From Micrococcus flavus (GTDB lineage Bacteria > Actinomycetota > Actinomycetes > Actinomycetales > Micrococcaceae), in NCBI RefSeq assembly GCF_014204815.1, contig NZ_JACHMC010000001.1, positions 2,448,793 through 2,512,792 of the forward strand: a stretch of 64,000 nt of DNA, in the 5' to 3' direction. The position numbers and the translations under genes were made by a program. The notes under the pieces were generated by a model, which ran no database searches, was not told where the DNA came from, and saw only the letters and a list, made by a program, of their open reading frames with translations. This document shows positions 50,270-59,600 of the stretch, in pieces (position 1 is the stretch's first letter; every line of letters starts with the position of its first letter).

Positions 50270-51939
50270 TGACCACGACGCAGGAGACCTTCAACCTCGT
50301 GGACCGACCGTGGATCCGTGTCCGCGCCCTCGACGGCGGGGAGCGGCTGCTCTCGGGACGCGAGGTGTTCGAGCAGTCCAGGACGATCGAGCGGATCGCA
50401 GGCGAGTCCCCGCAGCAGGACGCCGCGGTGCTCCGGGTGCTGCTCGCCGCCTGGTGGAGCGCCGTCCGGGAGGAGCCGCAGCTCAGCGACGGTGATGCCC
50501 GCGCAGCGGGTGAGTGGTGGATCGACCAGTTCACGTCCACGGACGTGCCCGGAGGCCGGGTGGCCATGGACCGCTACTGGAACGCGGTGCGCGGGCGCTG
50601 GGACCTGCTGGATCCCGTGGCACCGTTCATGCAGGTCTCGGATCTCCACACAGCCAAGGGGGAGTGGAGCTCGGTGCGCAAGCTGCTGCCGGACGCTGAG
50701 TCCTCCTACTTCACCCTGCGCGAGGGCGACGCCGCGGAGTCCCTGGCCCTGGACGAGGCGGCGCGCTGGCTCGTGCACCTGCAGGCGTGGAACTACTCGG
50801 GCATCAAGTCCGGCGCGGTCGGCGATCCGCGCGTCAAGGGAGGGAGGGGATACCCCATCGGCACGGGGTGGAGCGGCAAGGCCGGCGTCGTCGTGCTGCA
50901 CGGACGGGACCTCGCTGAGACGCTTCTGCTGAACACACCGCCGACCAAGGTGTTCCTGAATGACGTCGAGACCGACCGCCCCGTCTGGGAGCGGGAGCCG
51001 GACATGGCCGCCTCCCGGGGCGTCGAGGCACCGGCGGGCCCCCGTGATCTGCTGACGTGGCAGATCCGGCGGGTCCGTCTGCGCATCGAGGACGGCCGCG
51101 TGACCGGCGCGGTCGTGTCCAACGGGGACAGGATCGAGCTGAAGAACCAGTTCGCCGACCCGATGACCGCCTATCGCCACAGCATCCCGCAGTCCAAGAA
51201 GGCCGGCACGGACGTCTGGATGCCACGGGAGCACAGCGAGAGCCGGACCCTCTGGCGCGGGGTCGAACCGCTGCTGCTGCGCGAGGGCATGGCGTCCTCC
51301 TCCTCCCGCGACCGCCCCCCGGCGACGACGGCAGACCTCTCCGGGCTCCACCAGGAGCTGCGGGTCGCGGACGTGGAGGACGTGCTGATCGGGGTCGAGA
51401 TGATCGGCACCGTGTACGGGACCCAGGACGCCGTCGTGACCTCCACGATCCGGGAGGAGCTGCCACTGCGGCTGGCGGCCCTGACGTCACAGGATCCCGA
51501 CGTCGCCGACACGATCGTGACCGCGGCGAAGCAGACCATGGACGCCGCCGTGGACCTCGGCCGGCTCGCCGGGAACCTGGCTGTGGCAGCGGGCGGCGAG
51601 TACTCGTTCGTCGCGGCGGCGACGGAGGCCGCCCTGGCAGGACTCACGGAGCCGTTCAAGGGCTGGCTCGCCCGCGTGGGACCGGACGCCGACCTCCAGG
51701 TGCTCCGAGACCAGTGGTTCGCCTCCGCTGACCGCCACCTGCGTGCGCACGGTGCACGTCTCGTCGCCGGAGCCGGCCCCGTCGCCGTCGTCGGCCGCGA
51801 GGACGCGGACGGCCGGCTTCATTCGGCGGCCACGGCCTGGGGAAGCTTCACCTACGCCATCGACAAGACCCTCGACGGCCCGGCCCGTCGTCGGCGCAAC
51901 GCACCGGCCGACACCCGTGACGAGACCGTGTCGACATGA
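50266..51939 (+). CDS. casA: Cascade large subunit CasA/Cse1 (Cas8e)
   Basis: 557 residues. Cse1 features: ETFNLVDRPWIRVRALDGGE at the start, ALDEAARWLVHLQAWNYSGI, PIGTGWSGKAGVVVLHG, then MPREHSESRTLWRGVEPLL in the C-terminal half. The subunit recognises the PAM and helps open target DNA. The first ATG at 50266 overlaps the cas3 stop and a second follows at 50269; AAGGA upstream serves either. The stop overlaps an ATG in the casB frame at 51936. Confidence 0.94.
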   Translation: MMTTTQETFNLVDRPWIRVRALDGGERLLSGREVFEQSRTIERIAGESPQQDAAVLRVLLAAWWSAVREEPQLSDGDARAAGEWWIDQFTSTDVPGGRVAMDRYWNAVRGRWDLLDPVAPFMQVSDLHTAKGEWSSVRKLLPDAESSYFTLREGDAAESLALDEAARWLVHLQAWNYSGIKSGAVGDPRVKGGRGYPIGTGWSGKAGVVVLHGRDLAETLLLNTPPTKVFLNDVETDRPVWEREPDMAASRGVEAPAGPRDLLTWQIRRVRLRIEDGRVTGAVVSNGDRIELKNQFADPMTAYRHSIPQSKKAGTDVWMPREHSESRTLWRGVEPLLLREGMASSSSRDRPPATTADLSGLHQELRVADVEDVLIGVEMIGTVYGTQDAVVTSTIREELPLRLAALTSQDPDVADTIVTAAKQTMDAAVDLGRLAGNLAVAAGGEYSFVAAATEAALAGLTEPFKGWLARVGPDADLQVLRDQWFASADRHLRAHGARLVAGAGPVAVVGREDADGRLHSAATAWGSFTYAIDKTLDGPARRRRNAPADTRDETVST

Positions 51940-51983
51940 CAGCCGTCCGCCCCCAGACCCCCGCAGCACCTCAGGAGGAGACC

Positions 51984-52652
51984 ATGACCACCACCGACCT
52001 GCCGGATGCCGTCCCTTCGGGGGCGGCCCCGTCCGAGGAGGAGCCGCGCGAGCCCACGCTGTACCGTGCGACGGCCTCCGCCGCCCACCGCCTCCAGGCG
52101 GCTGTGCTGGGCGCCGATGACGCTGCCGCCGCATCAGCCCGGGCGACCCTGAGTCGTCTGCGCTGCGCCGTCGCCCAGGAACCCGGTGAGGACCCACTCG
52201 CCTGGAACGCCGTGGCAGAGGATCTCCTGGGGGAGCTGCCCCCGCAGGACCTCGGCCGGGGAGACGCTCCGTCCCCCGCCGAATGGGCCGCATTCGTGGC
52301 CATCACGCTCTTCGCCGCACATCAGCAGTCCCAGCGGGCACCCATGCACGTCAAGGGCATGAGCGTCGGGGCGGCTGCGGCCCGTCTGCGGCGCGCCACG
52401 GAGAGCGGCTCGATCAAGCAGCGGCTGGACGCCGTGATGGTCTCGGCGACTCCGCGGGCTCTGCGCTACCACCTGCGGTCGTTGGTCTCCCTGTTCGCTG
52501 CGCACGGCATCCCCCTCGACTACGGGGCGCTCGCCGAGGACCTCCGGCGGCTGCGACAGCCGGCCCGTCGCAGCGGCGTCCTGCTGCGCTGGGGGCGGGA
52601 CTACGCCGCCGGACTCTCCCGCAGCCGGGCCGCTGAACCGAACGACGCCTGA
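51984..52652 (+). CDS. casB: Cascade small subunit CasB/Cse2 (Cas11e)
   Basis: 222 residues, mostly helical, somewhat longer than E. coli Cse2 (160). AALRR-type helices include LSRLRCAVAQEPGEDPLAWN, AFVAITLFAAHQQSQ and RLDAVMVSATPRALRYHLRS, the conserved Cse2 C-terminal core. Two copies would line the Cascade belly and stabilise the R-loop. I prefer the ATG at 51984, with AGGAGGAG 4 bases upstream; the ATG at 51936, coupled to the casA stop, would add 16 residues. Confidence 0.88.
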   Translation: MTTTDLPDAVPSGAAPSEEEPREPTLYRATASAAHRLQAAVLGADDAAAASARATLSRLRCAVAQEPGEDPLAWNAVAEDLLGELPPQDLGRGDAPSPAEWAAFVAITLFAAHQQSQRAPMHVKGMSVGAAAARLRRATESGSIKQRLDAVMVSATPRALRYHLRSLVSLFAAHGIPLDYGALAEDLRRLRQPARRSGVLLRWGRDYAAGLSRSRAAEPNDA

Positions 52653-52694
52653 CACCCCTTCCCGTTCCATCCACCCCCTCACCTGGAGGACACC

Positions 52695-53867
52695 ATGAGC
52701 CTGTTCATCGACATCCACGCCCTGCAGACCCTGCCCCCGAACAACATCAACCGCGACGACACCGGATCGCCGAAGACCGCCACGTTCGGCGGAGTCCCGC
52801 GCCAGCGTGTGTCGTCTCAGGCGTGGAAGCGCGCGATCCGCAAGGACTTCGAGCAGCAGCTGAATCCGGACGAGCTCGGCGTGCGCACCAAGCGTGTCGT
52901 CGAGCGCATCGCCCGGCGCGTCCTGGAGCTGCAGGGCACCCCTGAGACGGACGTCCGCGACCCGCAGCAGCGCGCCGCACTGGCCGAGGCGGCCGGGCGG
53001 GTCGAGGCGCTGCTCAAGGGCGCCGGCTTCAAGCCGGAGAAGCCCAAGGCCAAGGCCAAGAAGGACGTCACCGAGGAGGAGCAGCTCGAGGCTCTCTTCG
53101 CCGAGGTCTCCTACCTGATGTTCCTCAGCGACAAGCAGATCACGGCGGCGGCCCAGGCGATCATCGAGACCCCGGACGGACCCTGGAGCAAGAAGACGGC
53201 AGCCGCCCTCCTGGACGATGCGCACTCGGTGGACATCGCGATGTTCGGCCGCATGATCGCCGACGCCTCCGACTTCAGGGTGGACGCCTCCGTGCAGGTG
53301 GCGCACGCCATCAGCGTCAGCGCCTCGGAGCCGGAGTTCGACTACTTCACCGCCGTCGACGATGTCCGGGAGGACGTGGAGGAGTCCGGGGCAGGGATGA
53401 TCGGCACGGTCACCTTCACATCGTCCACCCTCTACCGCTACGCGAACGTCAATGTCGGGGCACTCGCCGCGAACCTCGGTTCCGAGGAGGCCGCGTTGCG
53501 GGCAGCGCAGGCCTTCGTCAGGTCCTTCATCCGCTCGATGCCCACGGGCAAGCAGAACACCTTCGCCAACACGACACTGCCGGACCTCGTGGTCGTCGCG
53601 CTGCGGGAGGACCGGCCGATCTCCTGGGTCAACGCCTTCGAGGACCCGGTGCCCACCGAGGTCGAGGGCGGCCGCCGCAAGGAGGCCGCGGCGCGCCTGG
53701 CCGCCGAGGCCGCCGCGCTCGAGAGCATGTACGCGGCTCCGGCTCGACGCACCTGGGTGATCGCGCTGCCCGCGCTCGCCGACGCCGTCGCCGCCCTCGG
53801 TGCCCCCGTGGACCAGCGGACCCTGCTGACGCAGCTGGAGGTCGAGCTGCAGGAGGCGACGGCGTGA
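52695..53867 (+). CDS. casC: Cascade backbone subunit CasC/Cse4 (Cas7e)
   Basis: 390 residues. FIDIHALQTLPPNNINRDDT, then TATFGGVPRQRVSSQAWKRA-type sequence are hallmarks of Cse4; VQVAHAISVSASEPEFDYFT and MIGTVTFTSSTLYRYANVNV are further conserved. Six copies would form the spine that holds the crRNA. Residues 105-135 are a Lys/Glu-rich insertion (KPKAKAKKDVTEEEQ). The stop overlaps the casD GTG (GTGA). Confidence 0.95.
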   Translation: MSLFIDIHALQTLPPNNINRDDTGSPKTATFGGVPRQRVSSQAWKRAIRKDFEQQLNPDELGVRTKRVVERIARRVLELQGTPETDVRDPQQRAALAEAAGRVEALLKGAGFKPEKPKAKAKKDVTEEEQLEALFAEVSYLMFLSDKQITAAAQAIIETPDGPWSKKTAAALLDDAHSVDIAMFGRMIADASDFRVDASVQVAHAISVSASEPEFDYFTAVDDVREDVEESGAGMIGTVTFTSSTLYRYANVNVGALAANLGSEEAALRAAQAFVRSFIRSMPTGKQNTFANTTLPDLVVVALREDRPISWVNAFEDPVPTEVEGGRRKEAAARLAAEAAALESMYAAPARRTWVIALPALADAVAALGAPVDQRTLLTQLEVELQEATA

Positions 53868-54571
53868 CTGGCACCCTGCTCCTGAGGCTGAAGGGCCCCT
53901 TGCAGTCCTGGGGCTCCTCGAGTCGCCATCAGCGTCGGGAGACGCACCCGGTCCCGACGAAGTCCGCGGTGGTGGGTCTTCTCGCCGCGGCCGAGGGTCG
54001 CCGTCGCACCGATCCCGTGGAGGACATCGCAGCCCTCGAGTTCGGCGTGCGTGTGGACCAGCCGGGGACCCTCCTGCGTGACTACCAGACCGCCGCCGAC
54101 TGGCAGCGGAATCCGACGGCGGCCGCGAAGCTGAGCGAGCGCTTCTACCTGCAGGACGCCTGTTTCGTCGCGGGAGTGTCGGGGCCGGAGGAGTTGCTCG
54201 AGGGAATGGAGCATGCGCTCCGCAATCCGGTGTTCCCCCTGTACCTGGGGCGCCGCTCGTGTCCCGCCGATCCCCGGCTAGTGATCGGCTGGTTCGACCT
54301 CGGCGTGGAGGCGGCGCTGCGGGAGGTGCCGTGGCAGGCTGCCGACTGGTATCGGCGCACCCGCGCGAGGCGGGTGCCCTTGCCGATCTACCGGGACGCC
54401 CAGCCCGGGGAGGTCGTGGAGGAGCGGGTGCAGGACCTGCCGCTGAGCTTCGACCCGGCCCGCCGGGAGTATGGCTGGCGCGCGGTGCACATGCCCGCGC
54501 CGCTCGTCGTGGAGAACAAGCAGGGACGGGACCATGCAGACCCGTTCTGGGAGGCGGTGATGAGCGCATGA
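53864..54571 (+). CDS. casD: Cascade subunit CasD (Cas5e)
   Basis: 235 residues. LLLRLKGPLQSWGSSSRHQR and RRETHPVPTKSAVVGLLAAA are the classic Cas5 N-terminal motif. RDYQTAADWQRNPTA follows, and FPLYLGRRSCPADPRLVIG lies in the second half. Cas5e binds the crRNA 5' handle. It starts with GTG inside the casC stop and ends in ATGA overlap with casE. The last residues (DHADPFWEAVMSA) are typical. Confidence 0.93.
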   Translation: MTGTLLLRLKGPLQSWGSSSRHQRRETHPVPTKSAVVGLLAAAEGRRRTDPVEDIAALEFGVRVDQPGTLLRDYQTAADWQRNPTAAAKLSERFYLQDACFVAGVSGPEELLEGMEHALRNPVFPLYLGRRSCPADPRLVIGWFDLGVEAALREVPWQAADWYRRTRARRVPLPIYRDAQPGEVVEERVQDLPLSFDPARREYGWRAVHMPAPLVVENKQGRDHADPFWEAVMSA

Positions 54572-55254
54572 CGGTGCTCGCCAGGATGTCCTTGAATGCG
54601 GCGACGCGCGGTGGTCGGAGACTGCTGGGCGATCGCCAGGCCATGCACGCCGCGGTCATGTCGGCCTTCTCGCCGGGAGCGCACGACGCGATGGCCGGCC
54701 GGGTGCTGTGGCGGGTGGACCATGAGGCCCACCGCCACACGCTGTATGCCGTCAGCCCGGTGGAGCCTGACCTGACGCATGTCGTGGAGCAGGCAGGGTG
54801 GGCTGGTGAGTCGTGGGACGCGGCGGACTACGACCCGTTTCTCAGCCGTCTCGTGACGGGGCAACGGTGGGCGTTCCGGCTCGCTGCGAACCCGGTGAAG
54901 GCCAAGGCCCAGCCGGACGGCCGACGCAGCAAGGTCCTGCCCCATGTGACGCCGGCCCAGCAGGTGGCCTGGCTGCAGGAACGTGCCGCAGGGTGGGGGT
55001 TCAGCGTGCCGGCGGCGGGCGAGTCGGACGGCCCCGGGGCCGTCACGGTGACCCACCGCGCCGATGAGAGATTCGGTCGGGGGCAGAATGGGGCGGGCAG
55101 GCGACGGAGCCGGGTCACGTTGCGGGTGGTCCAGTTCGACGGGGTGCTCGACGTGGCGGATGCGTCGTTGCTGCGGCAGGCGCTGACAGGTGGCATGGGC
55201 AGGGCCAAGGGCTACGGCTGCGGCCTGATGACCCTGCGGCCGATCGCGCGATGA
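54568..55254 (+). CDS. casE: crRNA endonuclease CasE (Cas6e)
   Basis: 228 residues. It contains the RAMP fold with active-site His in DRQAMHAAVMSAF (about 27) and the glycine-rich loop ALTGGMGRAKGYGCGLMTLR near the C-terminus. It cuts each repeat at the base of the CCCCGC/GCGGGG hairpin and stays bound to the crRNA 3' end. It would also process the pseudo-repeats upstream of cas3. ATGA overlaps join it to casD and cas1. Confidence 0.94.
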   Translation: MTVLARMSLNAATRGGRRLLGDRQAMHAAVMSAFSPGAHDAMAGRVLWRVDHEAHRHTLYAVSPVEPDLTHVVEQAGWAGESWDAADYDPFLSRLVTGQRWAFRLAANPVKAKAQPDGRRSKVLPHVTPAQQVAWLQERAAGWGFSVPAAGESDGPGAVTVTHRADERFGRGQNGAGRRRSRVTLRVVQFDGVLDVADASLLRQALTGGMGRAKGYGCGLMTLRPIAR

Positions 55255-56198
55255 CCGGGGGTGGCGGGAAGCCGCGCATGGAGGCGCGGGAGCTGACGCG
55301 GGTGGCCGATCGGCTGTCCTTCGTCTATCTGGAGCGCGCCACGGTGCACCGGGACGGCAACGCGATCACGGCGACCGATCAGGACGGAGTGCTGCACATC
55401 CCCTCCGCGGCGCTGGGCTGCCTGCTCCTGGGGCCGGGGACGCGTGTGACCCATGCGGCGATGTCCCTTCTGGGTGACTCTGGTGCCTCCGTGGTGTGGG
55501 TGGGGGAGAACGGTGTCCGGTACTACGCCCATGGGCGGAGCCTGGCCCGGTCGACTCGCCTGCTGATCTGTCAGGCGGAGCTGGTGTCCAACACGCGCTC
55601 TCGCCTGGCGGTGGCCCGGCGCATGTACGCGATGCGGTTCCCGGGGGAGGACGTCTCCGCGCTCACGGTGCAGCAGCTGCGTGGACGCGAGGGGGCGCGT
55701 GTCCGAGGCCTGTATAGGCGCATGGCGGCGCAGTACGACGTGGAGTGGACGCGTCGTGACTACGACCCGGAGAACTTCGAGGACGGGAACCTGGCGAATC
55801 GTGCACTGACAGTGGCCAACACGGCGCTCTACGGGATCGTCCACGCCGTGGTGGTGGCGCTGGGATGTGCCGCAGGCCTCGGGTTCGTCCATACGGGCAA
55901 TGACAGGTCGTTCGTCTACGACGTGGCAGACCTCTACAAGGCCGACATCGCCATCCCCGTGGCGTTCCGTGTCGCCGGGACGCCGGGAGCTGATGTGGAG
56001 ACGGATGTGCGGCGAGCCGTGCGAGACGCCGTCGTGAAGGAGCGCCTGCTGGAGAGGATCGCCCGTGACGTGGGCGAGCTTCTTCTGGGGCTCGAGGAGC
56101 TTCCGGAGGAGTGGGACCAGGAGGACGGCCTGTCCCTGTGGAGCGGGCGAGGCCAGCAGACCGTCCCCGGCGGCGTGAGCTACGGAGAGCGCGCATGA
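55251..56198 (+). CDS. cas1: CRISPR integrase Cas1 (type I-E)
   Basis: 315 residues. The metal-binding set is visible: Glu in LRGREGARVRGLYRR (about 145), His in GLGFVHTGNDRSF (about 213) and Asp in YDVADLYKADI (about 225). RLSFVYLERATVHRDGNAIT is the I-E-type N-terminus. With Cas2 it captures prespacers and inserts them at the leader end. Start and stop both overlap neighbouring genes. Confidence 0.95.
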   Translation: MTGGGGKPRMEARELTRVADRLSFVYLERATVHRDGNAITATDQDGVLHIPSAALGCLLLGPGTRVTHAAMSLLGDSGASVVWVGENGVRYYAHGRSLARSTRLLICQAELVSNTRSRLAVARRMYAMRFPGEDVSALTVQQLRGREGARVRGLYRRMAAQYDVEWTRRDYDPENFEDGNLANRALTVANTALYGIVHAVVVALGCAAGLGFVHTGNDRSFVYDVADLYKADIAIPVAFRVAGTPGADVETDVRRAVRDAVVKERLLERIARDVGELLLGLEELPEEWDQEDGLSLWSGRGQQTVPGGVSYGERA

Positions 56199-56581
56199 TG
56201 GTCCTGGTCCTCACGGCGGCGCCTGCCGGCCTGCGCGGAGAGCTGACTCGCTGGCTGATGGAGATCGACGCGGGCGTGTTCGTGGGGAACCCGTCGGCGC
56301 GAATCCGTGACGAACTCTGGGCGAAGACGAAGCAGGACGTCAGGGAGGGGCGTGCCCTGCTCGTCTACACGGCAGCGACAGAACAGAGAATGCGCGTCGA
56401 GACGCACCGGCATCATTGGCAGCCCGTCGACGTGGAAGGACTGACCCTGATGCGGCGCCCGCTTCCGGAAGGATCCCGGCAGGATGGCCCGCAACGACGT
56501 ACTGGATGGAGCGCTGCGCGGATGCGGCAACGCTCGTTGAGGCCGTCGTGGCGGCGCCAGCAAGACGGCCAAAGTGAATGA
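56195..56581 (+). CDS. cas2: Cas2 (type I-E) with extended C-terminus
   Basis: 128 residues. MVLVLTAAPAGLRGELTRWL, IDAGVFVGNPSARIRDELWA and EQRMRVETHRHHWQPVDVEG are the Cas2e ferredoxin-like core, ending near residue 90. The last 35-40 residues are basic and Gln/Arg-rich (RQDGPQRRTGWSAARMRQRS) without recognised homology and run to within 51 bp of the first repeat, so they may read through leader DNA. Two start codons, 56195 and 56198, overlap the cas1 stop. Confidence 0.9.
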   Translation: MMVLVLTAAPAGLRGELTRWLMEIDAGVFVGNPSARIRDELWAKTKQDVREGRALLVYTAATEQRMRVETHRHHWQPVDVEGLTLMRRPLPEGSRQDGPQRRTGWSAARMRQRSLRPSWRRQQDGQSE

Positions 56582-56632
56582 AACGCACGCCGAGGCGTGC
56601 GGCTAGGCTTGGAACCGGGCCAATTTTCAAGT
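56582..56632 (+). promoter_or_regulatory. CRISPR leader with hairpin and -10 box
   Basis: The gap between cas2 and the first repeat is only 51 bp. It contains a perfect palindromic hairpin, CGCACGCC/GGCGTGCG (56584-56601, 2-base loop), then TAGGCT (56604-56609), a -10 box like those of local genes, and an AT-rich CAATTTTCAA next to the array. It would drive the pre-crRNA on the plus strand. Part of the functional leader probably lies inside the 3' end of cas2. Confidence 0.65.
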
Positions 56633-59600
56633 GTGCTCCCCGCGCGAGCGGGGATGAGCCGTTCGCCTTGTCGACGCCGGCCGGGTAGTCGAAGTGCTCC
56701 CCGCGCGAGCGGGGATGAGCCCATGTGCACGGTGTTGCCGGCGGACCCGTAGCAGTGCTCCCCGCGCGAGCGGGGATGAGCCCTCGCCAGGCTTGCGGCC
56801 GAGGGGGTCGTTGTGGTGCTCCCCGCGCGAGCGGGGATGAGCCCGTCACGGCCACGAGGCGGCCCCACCGGAACACGTGCTCCCCGCGCGAGCGGGGATG
56901 AGCCCTCCTTGACCGCGTCACCGGCCTTATCCATGCCGTGCTCCCCGCGCGAGCGGGGATGAGCCCTCGTGCTCTCCGATCCGGACGATCATGGTCCGGT
57001 GCTCCCCGCGCGAGCGGGGATGAGCCGGTGACGGCCTCCAAGGCCCTGTTCGCGGACGCGTGCTCCCCGCGCGAGCGGGGATGAGCCGCTCACACCCTGC
57101 CCGGGCCCGTTCGAGGTGACGTGCTCCCCGCGCGAGCGGGGATGAGCCCCGTCTCGTCCAGGTGTCGCCGCCGTCCATGGAGTGCTCCCCGCGCGAGCGG
57201 GGATGAGCCCGTGCAGATCACGAACTTCCGCACGGAGGACGCGTGCTCCCCGCGCGAGCGGGGATGAGCCCCGGAGTAGTCAACCCGCTTGAGGGTCCGC
57301 CAGGTGCTCCCCGCGCGAGCGGGGATGAGCCCCCCGGCGGCGTCGGGCACCTGTGGGTCAAGGCGTGCTCCCCGCGCGAGCGGGGATGAGCCGGTGTCCC
57401 ACGGCTCCATCCGCTCCGCCAAGACGTGCTCCCCGCGCGAGCGGGGATGAGCCGATGTCCTTGACGGTCAGGCCCCACCAGGTCTCGTGCTCCCCGCGCG
57501 AGCGGGGATGAGCCTCCCCGTGCCAACCGATGGGAATGGAGAAACCGGTGCTCCCCGCGCGAGCGGGGATGAGCCCAGGATCCAGGGCAAGACCGTGGAC
57601 CTCACCGCGTGCTCCCCGCGCGAGCGGGGATGAGCCGAAGCGAGCGCCGGTGGCGTCCCGGTAGCAGATGTGCTCCCCGCGCGAGCGGGGATGAGCCCCC
57701 GTCCTGCTGCAGGACCAGCAGCCGGTCCCCGTGCTCCCCGCGCGAGCGGGGATGAGCCGTTGGCGCCGTCGTGGAACTCCACCTGGCACCTGTGCTCCCC
57801 GCGCGAGCGGGGATGAGCCCCATCCGCCCCCGAAGCACGGCTCCCCGTCAGCGTGCTCCCCGCGCGAGCGGGAATGAGCCCTGGAATCTGGTGCTCAAGG
57901 GCATCATCGAGGGGTGCTCCCCGCGCGAGCGGGGATGAGCCCCAGCGCTACACCCACTTCGACCACCCCGCGTTGTGCTCCCCGCGCGAGCGGGGATGAG
58001 CCCCGATCGCTCGACGCGTCCCGCTGGGCGATGAAGTGCTCCCCGCGCGAGCGGGGATGAGCCGGAGGGCATGACCCCGCAGGTCGACGTGTGGGAGTGC
58101 TCCCCGCGCGAGCGGGGATGAGCCGTTCGAGCCGAGCACCCGGAGACCGTTGTCGTAGTGCTCCCCGCGCGAGCGGGGATGAGCCCTACGTGGAGCGGGC
58201 CCGGTACCTGCTGGACCGGTGCTCCCCGCGCGAGCGGGGATGAGCCGTCCCGGACCATGCCGAGGACTGGCAGGATGACGTGCTCCCCGCGCGAGCGGGG
58301 ATGAGCCCCTGCCGTGGACGTCCGTGACCGGGAAGCCGTCGTGCTCCCCGCGCGAGCGGGGATGAGCCCTGGCAGATCGCCCGGCTCTGAACCGGGAGGT
58401 TGTGCTCCCCGCGCGAGCGGGGATGAGCCCCACCAGCGGGGAAAGTGCTCGACCCACTCGCCGTGCTCCCCGCGCGAGCGGGGATGAGCCCGCCGTATCC
58501 GTGAGCTCAAACGCCGGGAGATCGTGCTCCCCGCGCGAGCGGGGATGAGCCGAGCGGGCATGGAAGAACGCACGTCAGCGGGACGTGCTCCCCGCGCGAG
58601 CGGGGATGAGCCGGCGTACCTCGGCGCGGACGGCGCCTGGCACGTGTGCTCCCCGCGCGAGCGGGGATGAGCCCTCGTCGATGACACCGTGGGCGCCGGA
58701 GACGAGGTGCTCCCCGCGCGAGCGGGGATGAGCCGGAGCTCGTCGACCGGCTCACCACCCACACCCCGTGCTCCCCGCGCGAGCGGGGATGAGCCGAACG
58801 TGGGCGGGAGTGGGTTCAAGACGCTGGCGTGCTCCCCGCGCGAGCGGGGATGAGCCCTTGATGAACTGCCGTCCACCGGCTTCCCAGTCGTGCTCCCCGC
58901 GCGAGCGGGGATGAGCCCCCCTCCGTGCGAGTGCGCCGTAGGTCATCCTCGTGCTCCCCGCGCGAGCGGGGATGAGCCGCGCTGGGCCACGTGCCACTCG
59001 GCCGCGTCGATGTGCTCCCCGCGCGAGCGGGGATGAGCCCATCTCGGTCAACGTGCCGGGCGTGGACTTCTTGTGCTCCCCGCGCGAGCGGGGATGAGCC
59101 GGCGGTGACGTAGTGCGGCCTCCAGTCGCGGAGGTGCTCCCCGCGCGAGCGGGGATGAGCCTACCGGCCCGGGCAGACCAACGCCCGCGGCACCGTGCTC
59201 CCCGCGCGAGCGGGGATGAGCCGTGGGCCGTACGTGCCAGCGACGGTGAGATGTAGTGCTCCCCGCGCGAGCGGGGATGAGCCCAAGTGGTGGACCGTCC
59301 GCGCCGTGAGCGACCGGTGCTCCCCGCGCGAGCGGGGATGAGCCGGCCCGGCGCGAGCGGAGCCGAGACAACATCGCGTGCTCCCCGCGCGAGCGGGGAT
59401 GAGCCCATACACGCCTATGGGGGAGGGGGCAACCCCCGGTGCTCCCCGCGCGAGCGGGGATGAGCCGGAACTCCCACATGCGCCACCAGGAGAACCGCCG
59501 TGCTCCCCGCGCGAGCGGGGATGAGCCGCACGCCCTCACCGGCGCCTTTGATGGCCGCATGTGCTCCCCGCGCGAGCGGGGATGAGCCGCCCTGGTGGCT

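Noticed and set aside
52134..54740. 868-codon minus-strand frame opposite casB, casC and casD
   Set aside because: Low-complexity antisense frame in high-GC DNA; the plus strand has full Cascade genes.
59345..59377. A spacer containing GCGCGAGCGG as evidence of a second embedded repeat
   Set aside because: Only 10 bases match an internal GC-rich part of the repeat, and neither repeat end is present; probably chance.
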